Assembly: GCA_964450715.1 (NCBI GenBank)
Contig: CAYVFC010000119.1
Location: 1-24,982 of the forward strand
Length of the DNA stretch: 24,982 nt
Direction: 5' to 3'
Origin: CAYVFC01 sp964450715
GTDB taxonomy: Bacteria > Myxococcota_A > Polyangia > Polyangiales > JAFGIB01
Below, piece after piece: positions 12,201-16,217 of this stretch (positions are counted from its first letter, which is position 1; each line of letters begins with the position of its first letter). Position numbers and translations under genes: made by a program. The notes under the pieces were generated by a model, which was not told where the DNA came from, ran no database searches, and saw nothing but the letters and a program-made list of their open reading frames with translations.

Positions 12201-15200
12201 GTGAAGGAGCTGCAACCGGGCAACTACTACCTGGTGGTGGCCGGCAAGGGCGCTCCGGGCAGCGGCCCGTACCAGCTCGCCTTCCGCGACTTCAACCTGA
12301 CCGGCGGCGGCGCGGGCGCCGCGAATCGGCTGGCCTGCGCGCTCGGGAGCGACATCGACTACACGGTACAGGGCGGGCAGCAGTACTTCGTGGTGGTCAA
12401 GGGCACCAACGCCTCGCACAAGGGCCCGTACAACCTGGTGGTGCAGACCGGGGCGCCGGCCTCGGACATCGGCTGCGGCGCGGATCTGCAGTCGCCAGAC
12501 GCCTTCTTCAAGTTCAGCCTGAGCTACGGCACCAATGTCACCATCGACACCGAGCAGTCGGCCATCGACACCGTGATAGCGCTCTACCCGGCCGGTACGG
12601 CGAAGTTCGACACCGCGAGCTACGCCCTGGACAGCTGGGGGCAGCCGGTCGGCTGCAACGACGATGCGCCCGGGTTCGTCAACGGGCCTTCGCGGATCAC
12701 GGCCGAGCTGCCCGAGGGCGACTACTACGTGGTGGTCAAGAACAAGGTGTACACGAGCGCCTCGCAGCCCTACGAGCTTTCCATCCGCGACGAGCAGGTC
12801 TCGGGCGCCATCGCCTGCGATGACTCGGTAGCCGGAGGCCGCGCCAAGATCGTCGAGCAGCTCGGCCCGGGCAGCTACTACGCGGTGGTGACCGGAACGC
12901 CCGCGGCGGGCGGCGACTACCAGGTCCGCTTCCGCGACCTAGACCAGGCGGCTGCCGAGACCGGCACCCGGGTGAGCTGCGTGGACGGGAACGTGCTCAG
13001 CTACCGGGCGCTGGCGGGACAGGACTACTACCTGCTGGTCAAGAGCAACTCGGCCGCAGGCGGCGGCCCGTACTCGCTGGTGGTCAAGGACTCGAATACC
13101 GTGGCCAGCGGCGGGGCGGCCGTGCCCCTGGCCTGCGCGGACCGCTCGTCGTTCATCGACGGCTACTACCCGCCCGGCGACTACTACGCGGTGGTCAAGG
13201 GCCAGGGCGCCACCAGCTCGCAGCAGTACGCGTTCAACATCAAGGACGCTGCGGCGGCCACGGACGGCAACAACATCGCCTGCGACGACAACAGCGGGCC
13301 GAACAACACCTCCGCCATCGAGACCGAGCTCGGGAACGGCGACTACTACGCGATGGTCAAGGGCAAGAGCGTCTACGACAAGGGGCCCTACCGGCTGAAC
13401 CTGCGCGACCTGACCTCGGCGGCGCAGGGAGGCCTGTACGACGATCACGGCCTGGCCTGCTCCGGGCCCGCGGAAGGCTCGCGCATCGTCAGGACGCTCG
13501 ACCTGGGCAAGACCTACACCCTGCTGCTCAAGGGGGCGGGAGCGGGCCAGCAGGGCGACTACGACCTGAAGATGTACGACCAGAACTTCACCGGCGCCAG
13601 CGGCGGGCAGCAGCTGGCCTGCGTGGTGAGCAAGTACAACGACAACAAGTACCTGGACTGCGACACCGGCGGAAACTGCGGCGCCCCGCTCGATCCGGGC
13701 GACTACTACCTGGTGGTCAAGGGGCTGGCCGCGGACGACGCCGGCTTCTACCAGATCGGCATCGGCGAGAAGAACAAGATGGTCGACTCCGCTTTCGTGC
13801 CGCCCAACTGGTCCACCGGCGCCAGTAGCTGCAAGCACGTCACCGGAACCGGCAGCGAGTACTGGGTCTGCAGCAATACCGTGAACCGGGTGATGGCCCG
13901 CAACATCTGCCTGAGCGCGGAGGGCTACGACCTGGCCCGGATAGACGACGCGACCGAGAACGCCGCCGTCAAGGCCGCCCTGGGCAGCGGGGCTGAAGCC
14001 TGGATCGGGGGCAGCGACTCGGTGAAGGAGGACGAGTGGAAGTGGCCCGACGGAACGCAGTTCTGGCAGGGCAAGGCGAGCGGCTCGGCCGTGGGCGGCG
14101 CTTATACCAACTGGTATGCGGGCGAGCCCAACAACGCCAGCGAGGACTGCGCCACCCTTTCCCAGGGCGACGGCAAGTGGAGAGACCGGGACTGCGCGAC
14201 CAAGTACGGCTTCGTGTGCGAGGGCCCGGCAGGCTCGGATGCCGGCATCAGGGGCGACCTGGTCATGCACGAGGTCAGGGTCATCTCGGTCATCTCCGAC
14301 GGGCAGTCGAAGTACGAGGAGACCATGGAGCAGGCCCGGGTCATCGCCTCCGCCACCGGCGCGACGCTGGCGGACGGCACGCCCATCGTGCGCACCATCG
14401 GCGGCAACGGCGAGGGAATGACCTTCGAGCTGGTCACCGCCATAAAGCAGCTGGCCGACGCCCTGTCCATGGATATCGGCATCCGGGTGGTGCCCACGGA
14501 CGCCTACGGGTTCAAGGTGACCGTCGAGGCGGTGGCCGAGCCTGGCAACGGCTGCCAGACGCCGGTGGTTCCGGACGTGCATCCCGACTGCGCCCCGGGT
14601 GCCACGCCCAAGTTCAACATCACCTTCGAGAACCCGGGCTCGGCCCCGGTTCCGCCCAACCCGGCCGATCCCAACGGCGGCTACCACTTCAAGCTGCAGC
14701 TGGTGGGGCTCAAGGAGGGCGACGACCACTACTACCTGCAGGACGAGGTGCCGGTATACCTCATACCGGGCGATCCGACCGACCTGTCCTCCTGCGGTGG
14801 CGCGGGCACGGGCGGCGCCGGCTACACCGCTTCGGGCGCATACTGGCAGGACATCTCCGCCGAGCAGTGCACGGCATCGGCCGGCGGCGGCGTTGCCGAG
14901 CAGTGTCCGACCTGGAAGGATCTGTTCTTCGACGCCGATATCCCCGTGGGGACCGAGGTCGATTTCGAGGCCTGCACGGCGGACAGCGCGGCCGGATTGC
15001 AAAGCTGCACCTACAGCCCGGTCGCCACCGTGGTGGCCATGGGCTCCTGCACCAGCGACGCCGATTGCCCGGAGGGCCTGTGCGTGTACAACAAGTGCCA
15101 GCAGATCGTCCCGCCCAAGAAGAGCGCGGCGGGAATCTGTGCAACCGACGCCCAGTGCCCGAACGGCACCACCACGGACGGCGAGACGATATCGACCTAC

Positions 15201-15392
15201 TGCCAGTACGACGGAAGCTGCGTCTACAGGTCGCAGCCGGCCGACCTGGCCACGCGCCTGCAAGCGGGAGGCAACTACAAGAGCCGTCCTTACCTCAGGA
15301 TGCGCATCGTGCTCAGGAGCAACGATACCCAGAGCGCAGCCCCCGTTCTTTACGAGTGGCGGGTCAAGTACGTCTGCAACACCTGCATGTAG
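1..15392 (+). CDS. Giant modular lectin/LamG/PPC-repeat surface protein, 5' truncated
   Basis: The frame is open from base 3 to the TAG at 15390-15392, giving more than 5,100 residues. The first ATG (75) lies inside a lectin domain, so the true start and any signal peptide lie left of the window. Seen in order: partial C-type lectin domain (to about 260), four long beta-sandwich repeat units (270-3120), LamG-like domain (3156-4140), CTLD (4152-4535), two more units (4540-5980), second LamG-like domain (5997-6985), CTLD (6993-7370), PPC-like array (7380-13790), CTLD (13830-14222), then a Cys-containing tail ending CNTCM. Lectin and LamG folds bind glycans or proteins in known families, so adhesion or cell-surface display is the natural inference. 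Regularly placed Cys residues fit an exported, disulfide-bonded protein. Downstream lies a convergent toxin gene only 17 bp away, with no visible terminator between. I am confident it is a real gene; the ligand is unknown. Confidence 0.93.
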   Translation, partial: AGAGAATAGGLGESNSGGGGGGGGMGRTRTRAGGTATGSQVGGLYSSWNTGQPDNTGAVEHCAEMTPTSGVWNDRDCANTIGFICEAPYGDNDTQASAVLVDIENGTVNRVSGGDTASMTHDLDSALIGCGAYPSAPDAFFKFTLTTTRGVEIDTNGSSYATVLGLFTDAAFSSAPEAPVVMQNDTRALADGNPVNAGATVRGRWLEYTGDLDGLSAGLSGQVLSSQAASNTGEAQPSADLLGDIYNKRISVTGASTAAMAADYPGAIMDSCGAGDASPDAVYKLTTSSTTAVHVGTEGAFAGSRIALFQDGVFGGTTLVDVAGNTNEDYLTAAPVGIENRTTSQVVNGDTTAMAGSLENPISCVAEPGSPDAVFSFTLGTTRTVEVDASGTTLFNEVVSLFGASQLGGRPAPTGVMQNDDKLEADGNPIGDLDGLWKVYTGDLQNLTMSVQNQASVSNAANINTTAADSVVFDLGNIHDQNIQVTGADTGAVTIHADYLASTLTNGGSCTAQDASPDAVYKFTTDSTALANITTTGTTWDNLISLWEGPPPTAASLAETLLDVSPKANEDKVTAQPVAIENGTTSRTSGATLLSMAHDVESPMIGCGSNAGSPDAVYTFTLTDTRNIELDVSGNTFDAVVSLFDEGGMTLASRPPATALAPDTKAAADASPLAASGKWLVYGGDLDGMTIGVTGQTASTWPAGNANDLFSNSESLGDIYNKRIDVTGGDSTSLGADYPNERIGCGSADLSPDAVYSFTAGTAATVHLGTEGSSFDTVVSLWDSYPAPVANRTTLDNSNEAAGSAALVSIESAEGERLYGDTTSMLVDIDSGRIGCSSDATSPDAVFRFTVSSTHQVEIDTAGSSFDTVLGLFTSNAMLFSEDPAVSMENNTRGAADINVAGDVYGKWRSFTGDLKNLGVGLSSTAQSLQSMAASNTNNTASAGVVYDLGDVYNTLTTVGGASTASMTPDYLGADISCNAADASPDAVYSFVPSASATLYATSSGSSFDTVLSLWDGPPITAAEQLQTQVNVSTSGTGDPGALPAVDTDVKGWWKLDDAIGSPTAADSSGNNKTGTVSGAVFADDATRGRVLGFDGIDDYVSIPDIGATPVKTIAFWMKADALGGSGASTDTGFKNSTSTGWKDNEWDDPTYAYASDDLRAAPHLGTDYQDYYNFGFSIPTDDITGIEVHLEAMEDDSGGDIPVDVWIAKGAGDTLSSQKTVLLNGTADVHHYLGSDGDLWGLTWNAADLADANFRVRLGGSSGDDPFVDHLQVKVYYATPATDGKIMDLDGAADIGFNTSSQVVATGFPGTTTIFVDGVSGSAVATDSWYQVVVRDATGVLASAPKLGTAAAKYYDGVLDDVRIYDRALGDEEIDVLYAGSRCAAAASGGHQYYFCARATDWASARAKCRAKGMDLARIDDGTENTWVAGQVTSYLAGPAWIGANDISSEGGWRWVDRYGGTVDGDLLSGLYDSWGSGEPGVEDCADLSTAGAWAAQSCSSAARGYVCEASTLNENAATAVRIAIENGTTSVISGGDTGGMSPDVPAELMAGCGADPAAPDAYFTFDITTTRAVEINSLGSSYDTVLALFKGTPDNTRPSALTSMSNDSKAAADANSIGAVNDKWLGFTGNTTGLTISSQAQAAPSALPNSNETAAAGTVKDLGNVFNTHLAVSGGDTTSMSPDYLDADLGSCGAGDLSPDAVYKLTPSASGSERISTIGSGFNTVVSLLNGPPRPTTFLASGYEDKAAADLSPLDLNTNPPGERKLAGDTTGMASDINSAVVGCNAAAGAPDAFFKFNLTASRNVEIDTAGSGYDTVLGLFSSAAMTYAPADGGTMENDTPAAADTAPVGNMTGSWKYFTGDLNNLPLNGLTGQAAVPVTAANGNETALSAHLLGDVYNRRLTVSSASTAAMAADYPGATVGCSAADASPDAVYRFIPSQPAEVHISTIGSGFDTVIALYDSLNGGTGSPGTTGASVAGAATGDPGAEPGIDTNLLGWWKLDDAIGSPTAADSSGNNKTGTVSGAVFADDATRGRVLGFDGIDDYVSIPDIGATPVKTIAFWMKADALGGSGASTDTGFKNSTSTGWKDNEWDDPTYAYASDDLRAAPHLGTDYQDYYNFGFSIPTDDITGIEVHLEAMEDDSGGDIPVDVWIAKGAGDTLSSQKTVLLNGTADVHHYLGSDGDLWGLTWNAADLADANFRVRLGGSSGDDPFVDHLQVKVYYATPATDGKIMDLDGAADIGFNTSSQVVATGFPGTTTIFVDGVSGSAVATDSWYQVVVRDATGVLASAPKLGTAAAKYYDGVLDDVRFYSTALTDSEIAVLYGGTGCTKVVNGHDYWFCTRDKDWVAARDRCRTGNMELVAIANGTENAFVQTNAPADVWMGANDRSVEGSWRWTGSGTDDGTLFSSGIYTAWNTGEPNNSGGVENCGQFYDAGANWNDLDCATALDYACESMNTNEDTFSAKAVDIENGTETVVSGGDTSALTAQDFAPSQYTASGCTAPAAGAPDAVFTFTLTKTTEVEVDTTGTSAFTPVTGVFPTAIGNALGCRATAGPLLEWLPAGTYYVALSGTGTPDAGAYSLKIREHALAGGSASTALVCNDADDFISQPVSAGQPYYLVVKGKSSAPASGAYNLVVESTPAVPDIGCGAHASSADAFFRFTLSSPATVTVSADDIGTSTDGNTVVALFQQSLVGSVSELNTADDSYLGCDAYSGAGDAIAITKSLAAGDYYVVVKSKLPWWDITTSQAYKLSIKDNGPANAMACDDTDAVNGKARLAANLAAGDYYAVLTGKQAGVTSGAYNILFRDTAATPGWGSPVACDTADVITANLTAGQSYYAVVKGDAAAQKGAYNLVMDSVDASQAVDLTSCGASQQSKDAFFKFSITGAASKNVVIDTEGSALDTVIGLYSGSVTLANRLACNDDDARVSAGASRIDAGLAPGDYYVVVKSKLPAWDANGDKAFNLYVRDLSGQSAYVCDESDVVAGKALLTPTLDPGSYTVVLSGEAVAQSGAYELFFSGSAPPAGHGSRLACDDASDTVSYNVLAGQQYYLVVKGKNTVPDSGGYNLSVGSSLSVPDIGCGANAESGDAFFRFDVSTATDVTVGLQGLGTTSDNESVIALYDASQVSTVSDFASTSAAWMGCDDNSGGQVAITQSLAAGSYYVVVKNKDPWWAAGAQPYELYLRDEKGDDSLMCANASASDGKARIATTLQPGDYYATLSGKQLGTLKGGYTALFRDPAVIAGTAETPLACSADPAASVLYNLQAGKTYWAVVKGQPVDQKGPYNLTVESPGAPVPDIGCGASLTSNDAFYKIHLDAATTLNFDIGQSADAGTVMALYDAAKISQLSHFDIASPVPNNAWLDCTTTAVAFDKPLAAGDYYVVVKNGTSSWDRATQPFELSIRDVGAGGNALQCDFDEDGAGPDTVNFTRSLGPGTYYAVVSSRTAAGGPYELLLRDRALLDPYAGSNYLVCSNSGSVQYTIQPGKTYYAVVKGQTAADQGPYSFNAQSVGTPNIGCDADVTSNDAFFKFSLLQPTRVTVDTEGSGFDTVIAMFDAAKVASQLEFDVSDDSYLQCDDDGLGGGLSRRTWDLAAGSYYLVLKNDLTSWGAGPQPYEISFRDDNAFEPIECQGSAGGSRITRTLGAGDYAVVVSGNTAADRGPYALSMREVTAAGLPLGSRLACSSAGDIQANVVPGKDYFLVVKGTDAAAKGAYPLVVESAGSEPDIGCGASLSSNDAFFRFYLDQPGDITASVEELGTASSPGTVIALYDAALVSSLSDFGKLSPAYKGCDDNADGKVSITQSSLAAGSYYVVVKNSSSSWGAGSQLYKLHIKDGAGNAALYCDGTGGGPKAKITQTLDPGTYYAVLSGETAAGGPYEMSLRDTSVFGADEGNLLACSAANEITYNATAGKTYYAVVKGTAASNKGIYPLRVESVGDVPDIGCGASPTSNDVFFRFTVTSQTDVSLGLAGSDASAVMAVYEASKIAALADFDLNSLSGAYRGCTTAGTPLTLTSLAAGDYYVVVKSTSSSWGAGSRPYQITLKDASGGEAIVCGENSVDGDAKIVKELQPGNYYLVVAGKGAPGSGPYQLAFRDFNLTGGGAGAANRLACALGSDIDYTVQGGQQYFVVVKGTNASHKGPYNLVVQTGAPASDIGCGADLQSPDAFFKFSLSYGTNVTIDTEQSAIDTVIALYPAGTAKFDTASYALDSWGQPVGCNDDAPGFVNGPSRITAELPEGDYYVVVKNKVYTSASQPYELSIRDEQVSGAIACDDSVAGGRAKIVEQLGPGSYYAVVTGTPAAGGDYQVRFRDLDQAAAETGTRVSCVDGNVLSYRALAGQDYYLLVKSNSAAGGGPYSLVVKDSNTVASGGAAVPLACADRSSFIDGYYPPGDYYAVVKGQGATSSQQYAFNIKDAAAATDGNNIACDDNSGPNNTSAIETELGNGDYYAMVKGKSVYDKGPYRLNLRDLTSAAQGGLYDDHGLACSGPAEGSRIVRTLDLGKTYTLLLKGAGAGQQGDYDLKMYDQNFTGASGGQQLACVVSKYNDNKYLDCDTGGNCGAPLDPGDYYLVVKGLAADDAGFYQIGIGEKNKMVDSAFVPPNWSTGASSCKHVTGTGSEYWVCSNTVNRVMARNICLSAEGYDLARIDDATENAAVKAALGSGAEAWIGGSDSVKEDEWKWPDGTQFWQGKASGSAVGGAYTNWYAGEPNNASEDCATLSQGDGKWRDRDCATKYGFVCEGPAGSDAGIRGDLVMHEVRVISVISDGQSKYEETMEQARVIASATGATLADGTPIVRTIGGNGEGMTFELVTAIKQLADALSMDIGIRVVPTDAYGFKVTVEAVAEPGNGCQTPVVPDVHPDCAPGATPKFNITFENPGSAPVPPNPADPNGGYHFKLQLVGLKEGDDHYYLQDEVPVYLIPGDPTDLSSCGGAGTGGAGYTASGAYWQDISAEQCTASAGGGVAEQCPTWKDLFFDADIPVGTEVDFEACTADSAAGLQSCTYSPVATVVAMGSCTSDADCPEGLCVYNKCQQIVPPKKSAAGICATDAQCPNGTTTDGETISTYCQYDGSCVYRSQPADLATRLQAGGNYKSRPYLRMRIVLRSNDTQSAAPVLYEWRVKYVCNTCM
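51..74 (+). repeat. (GGC)8 trinucleotide tract near the left edge
   Basis: Eight perfect GGC triplets encode poly-Gly in the frame of the giant gene. They interrupt the place where the conserved core of lectin domain 1 should be. Such tracts can slip during replication or be misread during sequencing. Confidence 0.9.
270..3120 (+). repeat. Four tandem ~700-bp two-part beta-sandwich repeat units
   Basis: Each unit of about 233 residues has an A half and a B half. A halves carry the pattern GCG-x5-PDAxFxFTL, then a VEIDTxGSSFDTVLxLF-like strand pair, then a W-x-x-(F/Y)-(T/G)-GDL segment. B halves start with LGD(I/V)YN and repeat C-x5-SPDAVY. A-half Cys positions fall near 390, 1089, 1818 and 2505; B halves near 822, 1530, 2232 and 2934. 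The pattern resembles bacterial PPC (pre-peptidase C-terminal) domains common in myxobacterial exported proteins. The family call is by motif only. Confidence 0.7.
3156..4093 (+). repeat. 938-bp direct repeat, copy 1 (LamG-like module)
   Basis: This block matches 5997-6934 with no difference that I found; the encoded peptides are identical in all the frames compared. It covers most of a LamG/concanavalin A-like domain: WWKLDD start, GFDGIDDYVSIP, FWMKAD, a WYQVVV strand and a YYDGVLDDVR end. Similarity outside the block is only partial. The copies lie 2,841 bp apart, which is 947 codons. Confidence 0.93.
3384..3848 (+). other. Domain inserted inside LamG-like domain 1
   Basis: About 155 residues interrupt the LamG fold between FWMKADALGGSG and ATDGKIMDLDG. 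The insert begins STDTGFKNSTSTGW, contains FGFSIPTDDITGIEVHLEA, and ends FVDHLQVKVYYATP, so it reads as a separate beta-sandwich. This style of module (TDTGF, then F(G/S)F-IP---I-GIEV) occurs on its own in other bacterial and phage proteins. The same insert recurs at 6225-6689. Confidence 0.65.
4152..4535 (+). other. C-type lectin domain 2 (binding motifs lost)
   Basis: A complete CTLD follows the first LamG-like domain: YYFCARATDWASARAKC, WIGANDISSEGGWRW, DSWGSGEPG, VEDC and YVCEA. The scaffold Cys and the WIG core are kept. EPN has become EPG, and WND is replaced by AWAAQSC, so canonical Ca-dependent sugar binding is unlikely. Confidence 0.8.
4540..5980 (+). repeat. Two further ~700-bp A/B repeat units
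   Basis: These units match the 270-3120 type. A-half Cys positions are near 4660 and 5358, about 698 bp apart; B halves are near 5080 and 5773. Together with the flanking modules they make a second, shorter copy of the larger pattern lectin domain, A/B units, LamG-like domain. Confidence 0.7.
5997..6934 (+). repeat. 938-bp direct repeat, copy 2 (LamG-like module)
   Basis: This copy of 3156-4093 includes the same inserted domain at about 6225-6689. Identity begins at GGCTGGTGG and ends at GACGACGTGCG. Beyond those points the two proteins remain related but have diverged, for example IYDRALGDEEIDVLY against FYSTALTDSEIAVLY. Confidence 0.93.
6993..7370 (+). other. C-type lectin domain 3 (EPN/WND, mannose-type motifs)
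   Basis: A complete CTLD follows the second LamG-like domain: YWFCTRDKDWVAARDRC, WMGANDRSVEGSWRW, AWNTGEPNNSGGVENC, NWNDLDC and YACES. It holds both EPN and WND, the motifs associated with Ca-dependent mannose-type binding in animal C-type lectins. It is the most canonical of the four lectin domains here. Confidence 0.85.
7941..13790 (+). repeat. Eight tandem ~640-bp PPC-like repeat units
   Basis: Units begin at a (D/N)IGC or DLTSC motif at 7941, 8604, 9240, 9900, 10548, 11181, 11826 and 12465. Spacings are 663, 636, 660, 648, 633, 645 and 639 bp, or 211-221 residues. A unit contains one PDIGCGA-x4-SxDAFFRF sandwich with a CDD segment, GDYYVVVK, then two shorter elements ending in YYAVxxG. 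After the eighth head, extra YYAVVKG and YYLVVKG half-units continue to about 13790. This layout matches PPC-type exported beta-sandwich repeats. The Val/Tyr-rich strand is repeated at DNA level (GACTACTACGTGGTGGTCAA, with small changes). Confidence 0.8.
13830..14222 (+). other. C-type lectin domain 4 (EPN present, WND altered)
   Basis: A complete CTLD closes the repeat array: YWVCSNTVNRVMARNIC, AWIGGSDSVKEDEWKW, NWYAGEPNNASEDC, KWRDRDC and GFVCEG. EPN is intact but WND reads WRD, so Ca coordination may be changed. Confidence 0.85.
14223..15392 (+). other. C-terminal module resembling the tail of VWA-type surface proteins
   Basis: The segment VRVISVISDGQSKYEETMEQ, then IASATGATLADG and a following GGNGEGMTFELVTAIKQLAD stretch, resembles the second half of VWA domains in large deltaproteobacterial surface proteins. 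There the strand-helix end is followed by a CAPG...FNITFENP sandwich, as here. The MIDAS motif DxSxS of a full VWA domain is not visible. The last 200 residues are Cys-rich (CTSDADCPEGLCVYNKC) and end VLYEWRVKYVCNTCM. The family link is by pattern only. Confidence 0.45.
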
Positions 15393-15409
15393 GGGGGCAG
15401 GGCGAGAGT

Positions 15410-15823
15410 TCAGACCAGCAGCGGCCGAAAGCCGGCCTGTCTGAAGTGTTCGTCCTTGGTCAGCGCCTCGGATATCTTCGTTTCGTCCATCAGCAGGAAA
15501 CTGAAACAATCCGTGAACGACCAGGCCTTGTCCTGGTGCCTGGCGAAGAAACTCAGGGTAAGCTCGAAACGTTCCCTGTCCATCCATTCCACCCGACAGG
15601 CCGCCGAGGATAGTATCGCTTCCGTCAGCGCGGGCACCAGGTGACCGTGCCGGCGCGCTTTCAGCAAGGTAGCCGTTTCGTCGAGAACATAGTCGGTAGT
15701 CACGAATCGCCGTTTCGACTCGGCGGACAGGCTCAGGAAGGCGCTGGCGCGTTCGTGCGTCTCGTCGTTCTTTACCAGGGCGGCGTAGAGCCCACTGGTA
15801 TCCACGAATACCGGATCAGCCAT
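15410..15823 (-). CDS. vapC: PIN-domain ribonuclease toxin (VapC-like)
   Basis: This 137-residue protein has the size and motif order of PIN-domain toxins, which are Mg-dependent ribonucleases that cleave tRNA or other RNA when not held by an antitoxin. The acidic active-site residues are visible: D8 in VFVDTSG, E49 in YVLDET, D105 in SFTDCFSF and D124 in LTKDEHF. The start ATG overlaps the end of the antitoxin gene by 8 bp (ATGGCTGA), the usual translational coupling of type II toxin-antitoxin pairs. The 3' end faces the giant surface protein gene with a 17-bp gap, so run-through transcription from either side would be antisense to the other. All four catalytic acids are intact, so I expect an active toxin. 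The cellular target cannot be inferred. Confidence 0.9.
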   Translation of the reverse strand: MADPVFVDTSGLYAALVKNDETHERASAFLSLSAESKRRFVTTDYVLDETATLLKARRHGHLVPALTEAILSSAACRVEWMDRERFELTLSFFARHQDKAWSFTDCFSFLLMDETKISEALTKDEHFRQAGFRPLLV

Positions 15824-16049
15824 AAATCAGCCGGTCCATTTCCCGGTTGGTGAGCGACTCGCCGCCCTCATCGGCCAGATCGGCGATGGTGTAGAAAGGG
15901 TCGCCTCTCGCGGGTTTCTCCTGCGTCACGGGCTCGAGCCTCATGACCGGTTTGCCGCGGTAGGTCAGGATCATTCTCTTGCCTTGCAGCGCCTTGCGGA
16001 TCACCGCCCCCGTGTTCTTTCTGAACTGCAGCATCGAAATCTTTTCCAC
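15816..16049 (-). CDS. Phd/YefM-type antitoxin
   Basis: This 77-residue protein carries the Phd/YefM pattern: an N-terminal DNA-binding part (ISMLQFRKNTGAVIRKAL, then a Lys/Arg turn, MILTYRGKPVMRLEPV) followed by a hydrophilic, flexible tail that would wrap the toxin. Translation starts at GTG (16047-16049), supported by GGAGG six bases upstream. The internal ATG at codon 6 would remove part of the conserved N terminus. It precedes and overlaps the PIN toxin gene, as expected for an antitoxin made first. By family precedent it should repress its own promoter, and a 15-bp palindrome lies 40 bp upstream of the start. Pairing a Phd-type antitoxin with a PIN toxin is well known. Confidence 0.87.
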   Translation of the reverse strand: MEKISMLQFRKNTGAVIRKALQGKRMILTYRGKPVMRLEPVTQEKPARGDPFYTIADLADEGGESLTNREMDRLIYG

Positions 16050-16055
16050 CTTTTA

Positions 16056-16060
16056 CCTCC
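16056..16060 (-). promoter_or_regulatory. Ribosome binding site that sets the GTG start of the antitoxin
   Basis: GGAGG on the minus strand lies six bases before the GTG at 16049. No ATG is placed as well, so this site decides the start. Confidence 0.75.
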
Positions 16061-16088
16061 GAGTCGCCGCGGTCGATGTTGAAGATCA

Positions 16089-16103
16089 AGTTAAAGTTTA
16101 ACT
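16089..16103. promoter_or_regulatory. 15-bp palindrome, candidate toxin-antitoxin operator
   Basis: AGTTAAAGTTTAACT is a perfect 7-1-7 inverted repeat and the most AT-rich spot in the 168-bp divergent intergenic region between the antitoxin and Hsp70 genes. Phd-family antitoxins bind palindromes at their own promoters, so this is a plausible operator. Its position could let it affect the chaperone operon too. I could not assign clear -35 and -10 boxes on either strand. Confidence 0.5.
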
Positions 16104-16204
16104 CCGTTCCCGGCGGGCTGCAAGGCAACAAAGAATGCCCGGTTCCGTCCGGTTGTCGCCCTTGCGCGCTTCTCGAAAATGGGGAAAGTGGGTTTTCCGC
16201 AGGC

Positions 16205-16209
16205 GGAGG
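16205..16209 (+). promoter_or_regulatory. Ribosome binding site of the Hsp70-like gene
   Basis: GGAGG ends eight bases before the ATG at 16218 and selects it over the in-frame ATG at 16179, whose extra 13 residues do not belong to the Hsp70 fold. Confidence 0.8.
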
Positions 16210-16217
16210 TAACGGCC

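Noticed and set aside
7941..13790. Regular repeats considered as a CRISPR or other DNA-level array
   Set aside because: The periodicity is in the protein (about 215 residues), the frame is unbroken, and there is no short repeat-spacer structure.
12939..15587. Minus-strand open frame of 882 codons running over the end of the giant gene
   Set aside because: It lies antisense to the fourth lectin domain and tail and overlaps the toxin gene in another frame, with no recognisable domain.
16179..16181. Upstream ATG as start of the Hsp70-like gene
   Set aside because: The ATG at 16218 has GGAGG eight bases upstream and begins exactly at the Hsp70 N terminus (MSKSLGIDLGTTNS).
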